In this document: positions 32,971 to 41,005 of the stretch, in pieces | How the letters are laid out: each line of letters begins with the position of its first letter | Numbering within the stretch: position 1 is the first letter of the stretch | Source of the DNA: Planktothrix agardhii NIES-204 | GTDB taxonomy: Bacteria; Cyanobacteriota; Cyanobacteriia; Cyanobacteriales; Microcoleaceae | Assembly (NCBI GenBank): GCA_003609755.1 | Contig: AP017991.1 | Location: 3,055,501 to 3,119,500 of the forward strand | DNA length: 64,000 nucleotides | Direction of reading: 5' to 3' | Notes under the pieces: generated by a model | Seen by the model: only the letters and a program-made list of their open reading frames with translations | The model's database searches: none | Told to the model about the DNA's origin: nothing | Translations under genes and position numbers: made by a program

Positions 32971-33088
32971 GGAGGCCCCTGTCTGCTATCCTTAAACAGA
33001 TGTTAAAACGTGGTCAAATTATTGGGAATTGAGAGGAATTCTCAAAGTCCCATTAGTTGTAAACGGTATTATCCATTTAGGTTAGACT

Positions 33089-34657
33089 ATGGATTTTTCG
33101 ACTCTTGTAGCCCAGTTGAATACTGGGGTTATTTGGCCAGAAGGGATTGTGATTATTACCCTCTTGGTGGTGTTGGTGGGTGATTTAATTGTCGGGCGCA
33201 GTCGGTCTTCTCTGTGGACACCTTATGCGGCGATCGCGGGTTTACTGATTTCCGTCGGGGTATTATACACTCAATGGGACAATAGGAATACCATCGCCTT
33301 CCTCGGGAGTTTCAATGGCGATGATCTAAGTATCGTGTTTCGGGGGATTATTGCCATAACTTCAGCCGTCACTATTTTAATGTCCATTCGCTACATTGAA
33401 CAGACGGGAACCGCCTTAGCTGAATTTATCGCCATTCTATTAACCGCAACATTAGGGGCAATGTTCCTCTCCGGGGCGAATGAATTAGTCACCATTTTTG
33501 TGGCTTTGGAAACCTTAAGTATCTCCTCTTATTTATTAACAGGATATACCAAACGTGACCCCCGTTCCAATGAAGCTGCGTTGAAATATTTATTAATTGG
33601 AGCCGCCAGTTCCGCCGTATTTCTTTATGGTTTATCCCTACTATATGGACTATCGGGCGGTCAAACCAATTTAACCGAAATTGCCAAGGTTTTAGCCCAA
33701 TCAAATGGCGAATCTTTAGCGGTGGTTATCGCTTTAGTTTTCGTAATTGCTGGAATTTCTTTTAAAATTTCTGCGGTTCCCTTTCACCAATGGACACCGG
33801 ACGTTTATGAAGGTTCACCAACTCCAGTGGTGGCATTTTTATCCGTCGGTTCCAAAGCCGCAGGATTTGCCCTAGCCATTCGTTTACTAATTAACGCCTT
33901 TCCCACCGTTGCCGACGAATGGCGTTTTGTATTCACCGCCTTAGCCATCCTGAGTATGATCTTAGGAAACGTGGTAGCCTTGGCGCAAACTGGCATGAAA
34001 CGGATGTTAGCCTATTCTTCCATTGGCCAAGCCGGGTTTGTGATGATTGGGTTAATTGCCGGAACCGAAGCGGGATATTCCAGCATGGTATTCTACCTGT
34101 TGATTTATCTGTTTATGAACTTGGGTGGCTTTATTTGTGTGATTCTATTCTCCTTGAGAACCGGAACCGATCAAATTAGTGAATATAGTGGATTGTATCA
34201 AAAAGATCCCCTATTAACCCTGTGTTTAAGTATTTGTCTATTATCCCTGGGTGGTATTCCCCCCTTAGCTGGATTTTTTGGCAAAATTTACCTGTTTTGG
34301 GCAGGTTGGCAAGCGGGTCTATATAGTTTAGTATTGCTGGGTTTAGTCACCAGTGTGATCTCGATTTATTACTATATTCGAGTCGTAAAAATGATGGTGG
34401 TCAAAGAACCCCAAGAAATGTCGGATGTGGTGAAAAACTATCCCGCAGTTCAGTGGAATTTACCTGGAATGCGTCCCCTACAAGTGGGTTTAGTTTTAAC
34501 TTTGGTAGCAACTTCTTTGGCGGGGATTTTATCAAATCCGTTATTTACCTTATCCACCGAAGCTATTACTCATAGCACCATGTTTGACGGTGTATTGGTG
34601 AAAACAAAAACCGTTGCTCATCTAACAAAATCTCCGTTAATTTCCCAACGAGATTAG
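33089..34657 (+). CDS. ndhB: NAD(P)H-quinone oxidoreductase subunit 2 (NDH-1)
   Basis: NdhB is a proton-pumping membrane subunit of the cyanobacterial NDH-1 complex, used in respiration, cyclic electron flow and CO2 uptake. The 522-residue protein has about 14 membrane helices. Conserved stretches include [41 protein letters not shown] (with the buried Lys) and [18 protein letters not shown]. It is monocistronic, as is common for ndhB. Confidence 0.97.
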   Translation: MDFSTLVAQLNTGVIWPEGIVIITLLVVLVGDLIVGRSRSSLWTPYAAIAGLLISVGVLYTQWDNRNTIAFLGSFNGDDLSIVFRGIIAITSAVTILMSIRYIEQTGTALAEFIAILLTATLGAMFLSGANELVTIFVALETLSISSYLLTGYTKRDPRSNEAALKYLLIGAASSAVFLYGLSLLYGLSGGQTNLTEIAKVLAQSNGESLAVVIALVFVIAGISFKISAVPFHQWTPDVYEGSPTPVVAFLSVGSKAAGFALAIRLLINAFPTVADEWRFVFTALAILSMILGNVVALAQTGMKRMLAYSSIGQAGFVMIGLIAGTEAGYSSMVFYLLIYLFMNLGGFICVILFSLRTGTDQISEYSGLYQKDPLLTLCLSICLLSLGGIPPLAGFFGKIYLFWAGWQAGLYSLVLLGLVTSVISIYYYIRVVKMMVVKEPQEMSDVVKNYPAVQWNLPGMRPLQVGLVLTLVATSLAGILSNPLFTLSTEAITHSTMFDGVLVKTKTVAHLTKSPLISQRD

Positions 34658-34710
34658 ATACCCTTAAATTCCTATTAACAATGGGGACTTTGATCTTTTG
34701 TTTCCCCCCT

Positions 34711-34735
34711 CCCCCCTATTTTTATTTTAGGGGGG
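34711..34735 (+). terminator. Hairpin after ndhB
   Basis: CCCCCCTA (34711-34718) pairs perfectly with TAGGGGGG (34728-34735) around a TTTTTATTT-type loop, and TTTATAA follows. It is a probable terminator 54 bases after the stop. Confidence 0.7.
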
Positions 34736-35037
34736 TTTATAATAGGAATTAAAGTTTAAGGATAAAACTATCAGGTTTGTATTTGTTGGTAGAAAGAAAT
34801 CTTGCGATCGCCTCGCCTGCAAAAGCTCTATAATCCAGAAATGGCAAAAGTTTTGGGAGAGTGACAGAAGAGGGATATCATGTAGATAACCTTTAAAAGA
34901 CATATTCTTTAATTTGAGTTAGGAGTTAATCATGGGACTAATGGATGGATTGTAAGGATAGGATTAAATATTTTGATAAAAATCCGACAAGGATTGTTTG
35001 ACAAAACCGGGTTTCTGGGATTAAATTTTAGCGGATT
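34736..35037. other. Non-coding stretch with possible scraps
   Basis: About 300 bases lie between the ndhB terminator and the ferredoxin gene. A short frame reading LYNPEMAKVLGE, then stop (about 34826-34864), and a seven-codon ATG frame (MGLMDGL, 34932-34955) may be gene scraps, but neither can be assigned. A copy of AAAACCGGGTTTCTGG lies at about 35002. Confidence 0.35.
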
Positions 35038-35265
35038 TTATTTGGGAGTTTTCTGTAATTCGGGGCGTTCTTCTGCTACAATTGCCCCTTCTACTGGACA
35101 AACTTGTAGACAAATTCCGCAGTCAATACAGGTGGAAAAATCAATCCAATACCAATCTGTTCCTTTGATATTTTTTTCCGGCCCTTCATGAATACAGGCA
35201 ACCGGACAAGCCTCAACACAATCGGCAACACCTTCACAAATATTAGTGACAATACTATGGGGCAT
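35038..35265 (-). CDS. Ferredoxin with two [4Fe-4S] clusters
   Basis: The 75-residue bacterial-type ferredoxin has cysteines at 10, 16, 20 and 24 (CEGVADCVEACPVACI) and at 45, 48, 51 and 55 (CIDCGICLQVCP). An insertion, GPEKNIKGTDWYWID, lies between the two halves. Each Cys set ends in Cys-Pro, as expected. It is a low-potential electron carrier; its partner is unknown. The gene is monocistronic, 125 bases from hisZ on the same strand. Confidence 0.9.
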   Translation of the reverse strand: MPHSIVTNICEGVADCVEACPVACIHEGPEKNIKGTDWYWIDFSTCIDCGICLQVCPVEGAIVAEERPELQKTPK

Positions 35266-35390
35266 GGTTAATTTCTCCGAGTTGAAAATAAGATTTAATT
35301 TTGGTTAATTATTAGAGAATTTGTTAGGGAGAGAAAGGATGGAATTGTTCTAAACTGAATTAGAAATTTCTCCCTTTTCCCACTCTAAAC

Positions 35391-36623
35391 TTAAAGAATT
35401 TCTTCAATTTTGGGGTCGCCGTTAATATTAATCCAGGCAATTTGACCAATACCTCGACGTCGAGCATAGTCGCGGATATCTTCGGGGGTTTCCCGATGTC
35501 CTAACTCCACTTCCACCCGTAATAAATCACCAGAACACCTTAACTGACTGGCATAGGCAAAGGCGGCTGCATATGCTTCGGGAGTTTGCGCCACCACTAA
35601 CCATTCGCTGGCGGGGGTTTGATGGGGGAGTTCACCCCGTCCTAATAATACTTGATGCAGGTTTTCAGTATTCAAAGAAAACCCAATTCCCGGTTCGCTT
35701 TGTCCTTGGGGATGATACAGTCCTAGTAGTTGATCATAACGGCCTCCCTGTCCCAATACCCTTGCTCCAGATGCGGTATCACTCACGGCAATAAACACAA
35801 TTCCGGTATAATAATCAAAGGTTTGAACTAAACTTAAATCCAGGGTAATTGAGGGTTGAACTTCAGAATTTTCCCAACATTTGTGCAATAATTCCATTAA
35901 GGATTTTAGGTTATTAACTGCTTGCCGTTGGAAAGAATCTAAATCTAGTTGAGAAACTTGGGATAATACTGTTTCGGGACGACCGCGTAAATCAAATAAA
36001 AATAACGCTCGCTCTCTAAGTTCCGAAGAAAGTGATAGGGATTCTAAACCAATTCTATCTAAATTAGCGATCGCAGTTCTAACTTTTTCCCGTTCTTTAG
36101 CAGGAAAAGGTGATAATAACGATTGAGTTAAACCCGCTTCTCCGATAATTAAATCGGCATTATTTAGCCCCAAGGTTTGCAGACAGTCCCGCAACAATAA
36201 CAGAATTTCTGAATCAGCGCGTAACCCACCAGCGCCCAAAAGTTCCACACCCGCTTGATAAAATTCTAACTGTTGTCCGTGGTCAAGGGCTTTGCCTTTA
36301 CGGAAGACATTGGCACTGTAATAGAGGCGTTGGGGCCATGATGGTAGTTTGCCCATACGACTCGCAATGGCTCTGGCGATGGATGCGGTTAATTCGGGGC
36401 GCAGTCCTAGACCCTGATTTTCAGCATCTTGCAGTTGAATGACGGTTGAGGGTTGTACCGCACCTCCAGCCATGAGGGTGTCCAACCGTTCTAAAGTGGA
36501 GGTAATAATTCGATGATAGCCCCAAAGGTGAAACACCTGTTGTAAGCGCCTTTCAATCCAAATTTTTTGAGCAACATCGAGGGGAAGTAAATCTCGCGCA
36601 CCCGACGGGGGTTGATAAACCAT
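35391..36623 (-). CDS. hisZ: ATP phosphoribosyltransferase regulatory subunit
   Basis: HisZ is a catalytically inactive histidyl-tRNA synthetase-like protein that joins short-form HisG to start histidine synthesis. The 410-residue length fits. It has the class II pattern GARDLLPLDVAQKIWIERRL, LRPELTASIARAIASR, and the remnant histidine-binding motif TFDYYTGIVF. The C-terminal anticodon-binding domain of true HisRS is reduced. hisG is not adjacent. Confidence 0.93.
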   Translation of the reverse strand: MVYQPPSGARDLLPLDVAQKIWIERRLQQVFHLWGYHRIITSTLERLDTLMAGGAVQPSTVIQLQDAENQGLGLRPELTASIARAIASRMGKLPSWPQRLYYSANVFRKGKALDHGQQLEFYQAGVELLGAGGLRADSEILLLLRDCLQTLGLNNADLIIGEAGLTQSLLSPFPAKEREKVRTAIANLDRIGLESLSLSSELRERALFLFDLRGRPETVLSQVSQLDLDSFQRQAVNNLKSLMELLHKCWENSEVQPSITLDLSLVQTFDYYTGIVFIAVSDTASGARVLGQGGRYDQLLGLYHPQGQSEPGIGFSLNTENLHQVLLGRGELPHQTPASEWLVVAQTPEAYAAAFAYASQLRCSGDLLRVEVELGHRETPEDIRDYARRRGIGQIAWININGDPKIEEIL

Positions 36624-36733
36624 ACTTGAGAATTAAGAATTAACATAGAGTTACAAACCGATAAATTTGTAACTTTCCCTACGATACCCTATTCTGTTAC
36701 CCACAAACTAAAAATTAATTAAAACTGTGATTT

Positions 36734-36922
36734 TTAATCATTGGAGCCATAGGCAATATTCAAACTCACCCAAAAAATTAAACTAGAAACTATAATAATC
36801 AATGTTGCCCAGAACCAGTGGGGGAAAAATAAATATTCGGCTATTTTCCCTGTATCAGAAACTAACTGGCGATAATTTTTATTTTTTCTTCCCGCCAAAT
36901 AGCCCACCAAATAACCCACCAC
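36734..36922 (-). CDS. Possible small membrane protein overlapping the J-domain gene
   Basis: The frame encodes up to 62 residues, with one C-terminal membrane helix (FWATLIIIVSSLIFWVSLNIAYG). Its first 15 codons overlap the end of the upstream gene in another frame. A shorter start inside (for example at the Val/Leu near residue 20) is possible. The helix looks real, but no family is recognised. Confidence 0.4.
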   Translation of the reverse strand: MVGYLVGYLAGRKNKNYRQLVSDTGKIAEYLFFPHWFWATLIIIVSSLIFWVSLNIAYGSND

Positions 36923-37787
36923 CGGAGGATTTATCGGACTTTTTAGCAGTTTGTTGACCAGTTTTGGATTTTGTCCCGGCTGAAGTTGTGGACTTTTCTA
37001 GTTCTTTTTTAGCTTCTAGGGCTTGGGGTTGTTTGGGATCAAGTTGTAAAGCCCGATTAATATGGGGAGTAGCTAGTTTGGGTTGATTTTGTTTTAAATA
37101 AACTAACCCTAATAAACCATGACAATGACTATTATCAGGTTCCCGTTTAATGGCGTCTTTTAATTCTGAAGCCGCTTGGGTATAGTTTTGACTAGCCATT
37201 AACTGTTCGGCACGGTGACAGGCTTGTTCAACAAAGGAATCTTTTTTAGGTATTGCTGAGTGCTGGGTGGGAGTTGTTTCAGGAACTTTAGGAGATGGAG
37301 ACGCGGCACTTTTTTGATTTTTACGAAGCAAGTAAACCAGGTTTAAATCACTAATTTGACCCGTAATATCTAAGACTTTTTCAGGGGATTCATATTGATG
37401 TTTTGCTAAGGCTTTAATTGCGCTTTCATAGGCATTTTGATAATCGGAGGCTTGGAGAAGTTTTTGACCGGCTTCTGTTTGAGGTTTGAGGTGATGCTGT
37501 TCTTTGACAATGCGATCGCCAATGGTTTTTAATAGCAGTGTATATTCCTTACGTTCAGCTTCCTTAGAAAACTGATTATAGGCCGGACTGACTAATTTAG
37601 CTAACAATTGCTTGGCTAAATCACGATCTTGGGGGTTCTCAAAGGGACAGGTATCAGGATGCAAACGACGGGCGATCTGCATATAGCGTTTGCGGATATC
37701 GTCAAATTCGGCTTCTAGGGAAACCCCTAAAATCCCGTGATTATCCATAAACTCAAACTGAAATAACCCTTGTTTAATTTCAAACAT
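36879..37787 (-). CDS. J-domain protein with TPR repeats
   Basis: The 302-residue protein has a DnaJ domain near the N-terminus (about residues 15-90, with the HPD motif in ARRLHPDTCPF), which recruits DnaK. A linker and about three TPR units follow (about 185-270; AEQLMASQNYTQAASELKDAI, HCHGLLGLVYLKQNQPKLATPHI). The tail is Lys/Gly-rich (GGLFGGLFGGKKK). It is likely a specialised co-chaperone of a client-binding type. The start at 37787 is used, but an ATG at residue 14 (MDNHGILG) is equally close to the J-domain. Confidence 0.88.
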   Translation of the reverse strand: MFEIKQGLFQFEFMDNHGILGVSLEAEFDDIRKRYMQIARRLHPDTCPFENPQDRDLAKQLLAKLVSPAYNQFSKEAERKEYTLLLKTIGDRIVKEQHHLKPQTEAGQKLLQASDYQNAYESAIKALAKHQYESPEKVLDITGQISDLNLVYLLRKNQKSAASPSPKVPETTPTQHSAIPKKDSFVEQACHRAEQLMASQNYTQAASELKDAIKREPDNSHCHGLLGLVYLKQNQPKLATPHINRALQLDPKQPQALEAKKELEKSTTSAGTKSKTGQQTAKKSDKSSGGGLFGGLFGGKKK

Positions 37788-37877
37788 ACTGTTTTGCTTT
37801 CCTTGCCTAGATTTACGACGAAGATTAATCGCACCTATTGATCTTAATATAACCCGTTTCCAACAGTTATTATTAAA

Positions 37878-37912
37878 AAAAAACCGGATTTCTGTTAGAA
37901 ACCCAGTTGCTA
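37878..37912. repeat. Imperfect AAACCGGGTTTC-family hairpin
   Basis: AAAACCGGATTTCTG is followed after two bases by AGAAACCCAGTTGC. This is a diverged copy of the palindrome at 4933-4963, with compensating and non-compensating changes. It lies in the spacer between the J-domain gene and a small membrane-protein gene. Confidence 0.55.
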
Positions 37913-37964
37913 AAATAGTAATGGAGATTGATTTATTAATATCAATATCCGTTATAGTTCCTGA

Positions 37965-38108
37965 TCAAGACAGAGAATAGGCTGTTTGCATTGCCCACCA
38001 AACTAGAACGCCGATACCTCCCAAAACCAGCACAGAAGAAATAATAATTGCCGTGGGACTGTCCGCCCCTTTAAATTTCATGATTCCACGATCTAAGTCG
38101 GATGCCAT
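37965..38108 (-). CDS. Small single-helix membrane protein (47 residues)
   Basis: The ATG at 38108 opens a frame reading MASDLDRGIMKFKGADS, then one hydrophobic helix (TAIIISSVLVLGGIGVLVWW) and the end AMQTAYSLS. The charged N-terminus and clean helix resemble the small subunits of photosystems or NDH-1 in cyanobacteria, but I do not recognise the family. It lies between mscS and the J-domain gene on the same strand. Confidence 0.6.
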   Translation of the reverse strand: MASDLDRGIMKFKGADSPTAIIISSVLVLGGIGVLVWWAMQTAYSLS

Positions 38109-38186
38109 ATTTTATGCCTAACTCTTATGAGTAGTTATAACACAAATAATTCTAATTTTGGCGATCGTACCTTAACAACAAAGGGA

Positions 38187-38978
38187 TCAAACCAATTGAA
38201 TCTCACTCCCATCTAACATCTGTTTCAGGCTTTGATTCAGATCAGAACGTACCCGAAAATAGTCAGAATTAATCACCCAAACCGTTAATAATGTTTTAAT
38301 CCCACCCGCAGCTATTTCCTGAATCTCCATATCGGGTATCGGTTCTAATAAAACCCGTGGATCAGTTTGAACTAAATTAGTAAAAAGTTCTCTAACTTGA
38401 TCCAGATCCGTATTATAACTTAAATTCAACTTAATATCAACCCTACGGATAGGTTGAATTGAGTGATTTACTATTTTATCCCCGTAGAGTTTACTATTGG
38501 GAATAATAATTGTTTTATTATCGGGTGTTTTTAACAGGGTAGTAAAAATTTGGATTTCCTCAACTATTCCCTCTACTCCCCCACCTTCAATATAATCATG
38601 GACTTTAAACGGGCGAAAAACTATCATAAATACACCCGAAGCAAAATTAGATAAAGACCCCTGCAAAGCTAAACCAATAGCTAACCCAGCAGCGCCTAAA
38701 ACCGCAATAAATGATGTGGTTTTAATTCCCAGTTGTCCCAGTGCTGCTAAACTTACAAAGGTAACAATGGCAATATAAATTAAGTTGACAAAAAATCTAA
38801 TTAGAGTTGGCTCTAGTTGAGCCTTGATCATCAGATGTTTACTGAGATTTTGGATAAATTTTGCCGCCCATAAACCAATTAACAGGATCAGAATTGCCAT
38901 TAAAAATTGAATTCCTAACCCGATAATTGATTCAGCTAATTTAATCAATAATTCCCTTTGTTGTTCGGCTGTTAGCAT
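38187..38978 (-). CDS. MscS family mechanosensitive channel
   Basis: The 263-residue protein has three membrane segments (about 20-42, 62-82 and 88-108). The pore-lining TM3 shows the Gly/Ala-rich pattern VLGAAGLAIGLALQGSLSNFASG, followed by the beta domain FRPFKVHDYIEGGGVEGIVEEI. It opens under membrane tension to release solutes in hypo-osmotic shock. The gene is divergent from the GAF protein gene. Confidence 0.93.
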   Translation of the reverse strand: MLTAEQQRELLIKLAESIIGLGIQFLMAILILLIGLWAAKFIQNLSKHLMIKAQLEPTLIRFFVNLIYIAIVTFVSLAALGQLGIKTTSFIAVLGAAGLAIGLALQGSLSNFASGVFMIVFRPFKVHDYIEGGGVEGIVEEIQIFTTLLKTPDNKTIIIPNSKLYGDKIVNHSIQPIRRVDIKLNLSYNTDLDQVRELFTNLVQTDPRVLLEPIPDMEIQEIAAGGIKTLLTVWVINSDYFRVRSDLNQSLKQMLDGSEIQLV

Positions 38979-39092
38979 AAGTTATAAATCTAAAGAAAAG
39001 CTAAAATTTAATTCAAGTTCGCTGATTCATTAGCTTAATATTATCAGTTTATGATATAATTTTCAACTGAAATATGATTTTACTGGTTCTAC

Positions 39093-39656
39093 ATGAATTC
39101 TTTTCCAACCCCTAACGGATTCAATAGTATCGAAGATCGAGAAAATCAACCCGATTCAGGTGATCCCGGTTTACAACGGTTTGCACTGCGGTTAAAAAAC
39201 AGTATGGGACGAGATATTTTAGTCCAAACAGAATTGGATAAACTCAGAACTCAACTGCAATGTGATCGAGTAATTTTATATTATCTTTATTATCAATGGA
39301 AAGGACAAGTTACCTTTGAATCTTCGAGTCAACCAATCTTCTCAATCTATGGTTCTACGGGTGCAGATGATTGTTTTAATCAGGAATATGCTCAATTGTA
39401 TCAACAGGGAAGAATTCGAGCGATCTCCGATATTGAAACCGCAGCTATTCATCCCTGTCATCAAAACTTTTTACGCAGTATTTATGTGCGGGCTAATTTA
39501 GTTGTTCCTGTGATTGTTGATAACGAACTCTGGGGTTTATTAATTGCTCATCATTGTCGATTTCCTCATCTTTGGAGTGCTTCGGAATTTGAACTGTTGA
39601 AAACCGCCGCAGAAACCCTATCTACTGCACCAGAAATTCTGAATTTAAAGAGGTAG
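39093..39656 (+). CDS. Stand-alone GAF protein with cyanobacteriochrome (DXCF-type) signatures
   Basis: The 187-residue protein is essentially one GAF domain (about residues 35-180). It shows the bilin-GAF pattern TQLQCDRVILYYL, the DXCF motif as D92-D-C94-F95, the canonical Cys-His as C122-H123 (HPCHQNFL), and then YVRANLVVPVIVDNELWGLLIAHHC. The two cysteines are 28 residues apart, the spacing of the two bilin-linked cysteines in TePixJ-type DXCF cyanobacteriochromes. There is no output domain. It converges with two sensor-kinase genes and may act with them; that is inference. It could also be a non-chromophore GAF of the same superfamily. Confidence 0.75.
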   Translation: MNSFPTPNGFNSIEDRENQPDSGDPGLQRFALRLKNSMGRDILVQTELDKLRTQLQCDRVILYYLYYQWKGQVTFESSSQPIFSIYGSTGADDCFNQEYAQLYQQGRIRAISDIETAAIHPCHQNFLRSIYVRANLVVPVIVDNELWGLLIAHHCRFPHLWSASEFELLKTAAETLSTAPEILNLKR

Positions 39657-39678
39657 GAACAAAGCCAATATTAATATT

Positions 39679-40956
39679 TTATATCCTGTCTATTGCCTGT
39701 TGCTCATTCAAAGGAAGTATAATTTCTAATTTTGTTCCCTCTCTTGGTGTTGAATATAGATTGAGTTTACCATGATGTCTTTCAATAATTTGATTAACAA
39801 TTAGTAATCCTAATCCAGTTCCTTGACCGACAGGTTTTGTAGTAAATAAAGGTTCAAAAATTCGCTGACTAATTTCCTTGGTCATGCCAATTCCATTATC
39901 AGAAATTTTAATTAAAACTGATTTTGAATCGGGTTGTGTAGTTTCAACTTTAATTATAGGAATATGATGATCAAATTCTCCATTTTTACCCGCTTCTTCA
40001 ATCGCATCAATAGAATTTGCTAAAATATTCATAAAGACTTGATTCAGTTGACCAGGATAACATTCAATAAGCGGTAAATCACCATATTCTTTAACTAATT
40101 GAATAGCGGCTCTTTCTCCTAATGGCTTGAGGCGATGACTCAAAATTAACAGAGTGCTATCAATACTTTTATGAATATCAAATAAAACCTTAATTGAGGC
40201 ATCAGAACGGGCAAAATTCCTTAAAGAAATTGAAATATCTTGAATTCGATCAGTGCTTAATCTTATGGAATTCAGCAGTTTGTTTAAATCATCCAAAACA
40301 AAATCTAAATCCGTTGCAATTATCGCTTTTTGTATGGGTTTTGGTAGCTGATCATAATGGCTTTGACATAAAGTTAAAATATGATTTATATCGAGAATAT
40401 ATTCCTGAGCCGGAGGAATATTATTGACAATACAGCTAATCGGATTATTCATTTCATGGGCAATTCCTGTCACTAATTGTCCGAGAGTTGAAAGTTTTTC
40501 TTGTTGAACTAATTGAACTTGAGCTTGTTCTAAAACTGCCGTCCTTTCCGCAACCAGTTGTTCTAGGTTTTCCGTCAAATTTTTGAGTTGTAAATGCACC
40601 CGCACCCTAGCTAAAACTTCCTCCTGTTCAAAGGGTTTAGAAATATAATCAACCGCCCCCAAAGAAAGTCCCTTGACTTTATTTTGAACATCCGTTAAAG
40701 CCGTTAAAAAAATAATCGGAATTGCTTGGGTTTTTGGATCAGCTTTTAATTTTTTGCAAGTTTCAAACCCATCAATACCAGGCATTTGTACATCTAATAA
40801 AATTAGGGCGGGTGGTTTCCGTGCAACTAATTGTAAAGCGCTTTCTCCATCTTCAGCTACTCGCACAGCAAATCCTGCACTTTTTAGAGTTTGGGATAAA
40901 ACGGCTAAATTAGTGGGATTGTCATCAACAATTAAGATAAAACCAAGGTCTTGCAT
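39679..40956 (-). CDS. Response regulator-histidine kinase (REC-HisKA-like-HATPase)
   Basis: The 425-residue protein has an N-terminal receiver domain (Asp55 in LLDVQMPG, Lys107 in ISKPFE). A coiled coil (about 122-155) and a histidine kinase core follow, with phospho-acceptor His167 in GIAHEMNNP and ATP-binding boxes ILANSIDAIEEA, SDNGIGM and GQGTGLGL. The receiver-first layout is common in cyanobacterial relays in which another kinase feeds it. It lies 49 bases downstream of the larger hybrid kinase and is probably co-transcribed with it. Confidence 0.94.
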   Translation of the reverse strand: MQDLGFILIVDDNPTNLAVLSQTLKSAGFAVRVAEDGESALQLVARKPPALILLDVQMPGIDGFETCKKLKADPKTQAIPIIFLTALTDVQNKVKGLSLGAVDYISKPFEQEEVLARVRVHLQLKNLTENLEQLVAERTAVLEQAQVQLVQQEKLSTLGQLVTGIAHEMNNPISCIVNNIPPAQEYILDINHILTLCQSHYDQLPKPIQKAIIATDLDFVLDDLNKLLNSIRLSTDRIQDISISLRNFARSDASIKVLFDIHKSIDSTLLILSHRLKPLGERAAIQLVKEYGDLPLIECYPGQLNQVFMNILANSIDAIEEAGKNGEFDHHIPIIKVETTQPDSKSVLIKISDNGIGMTKEISQRIFEPLFTTKPVGQGTGLGLLIVNQIIERHHGKLNLYSTPREGTKLEIILPLNEQQAIDRI

Positions 40957-41005
40957 AGATAAAAGTTGGGAATTTTATTTGAATTGTATGAGAAATATCC
41001 AGGGT

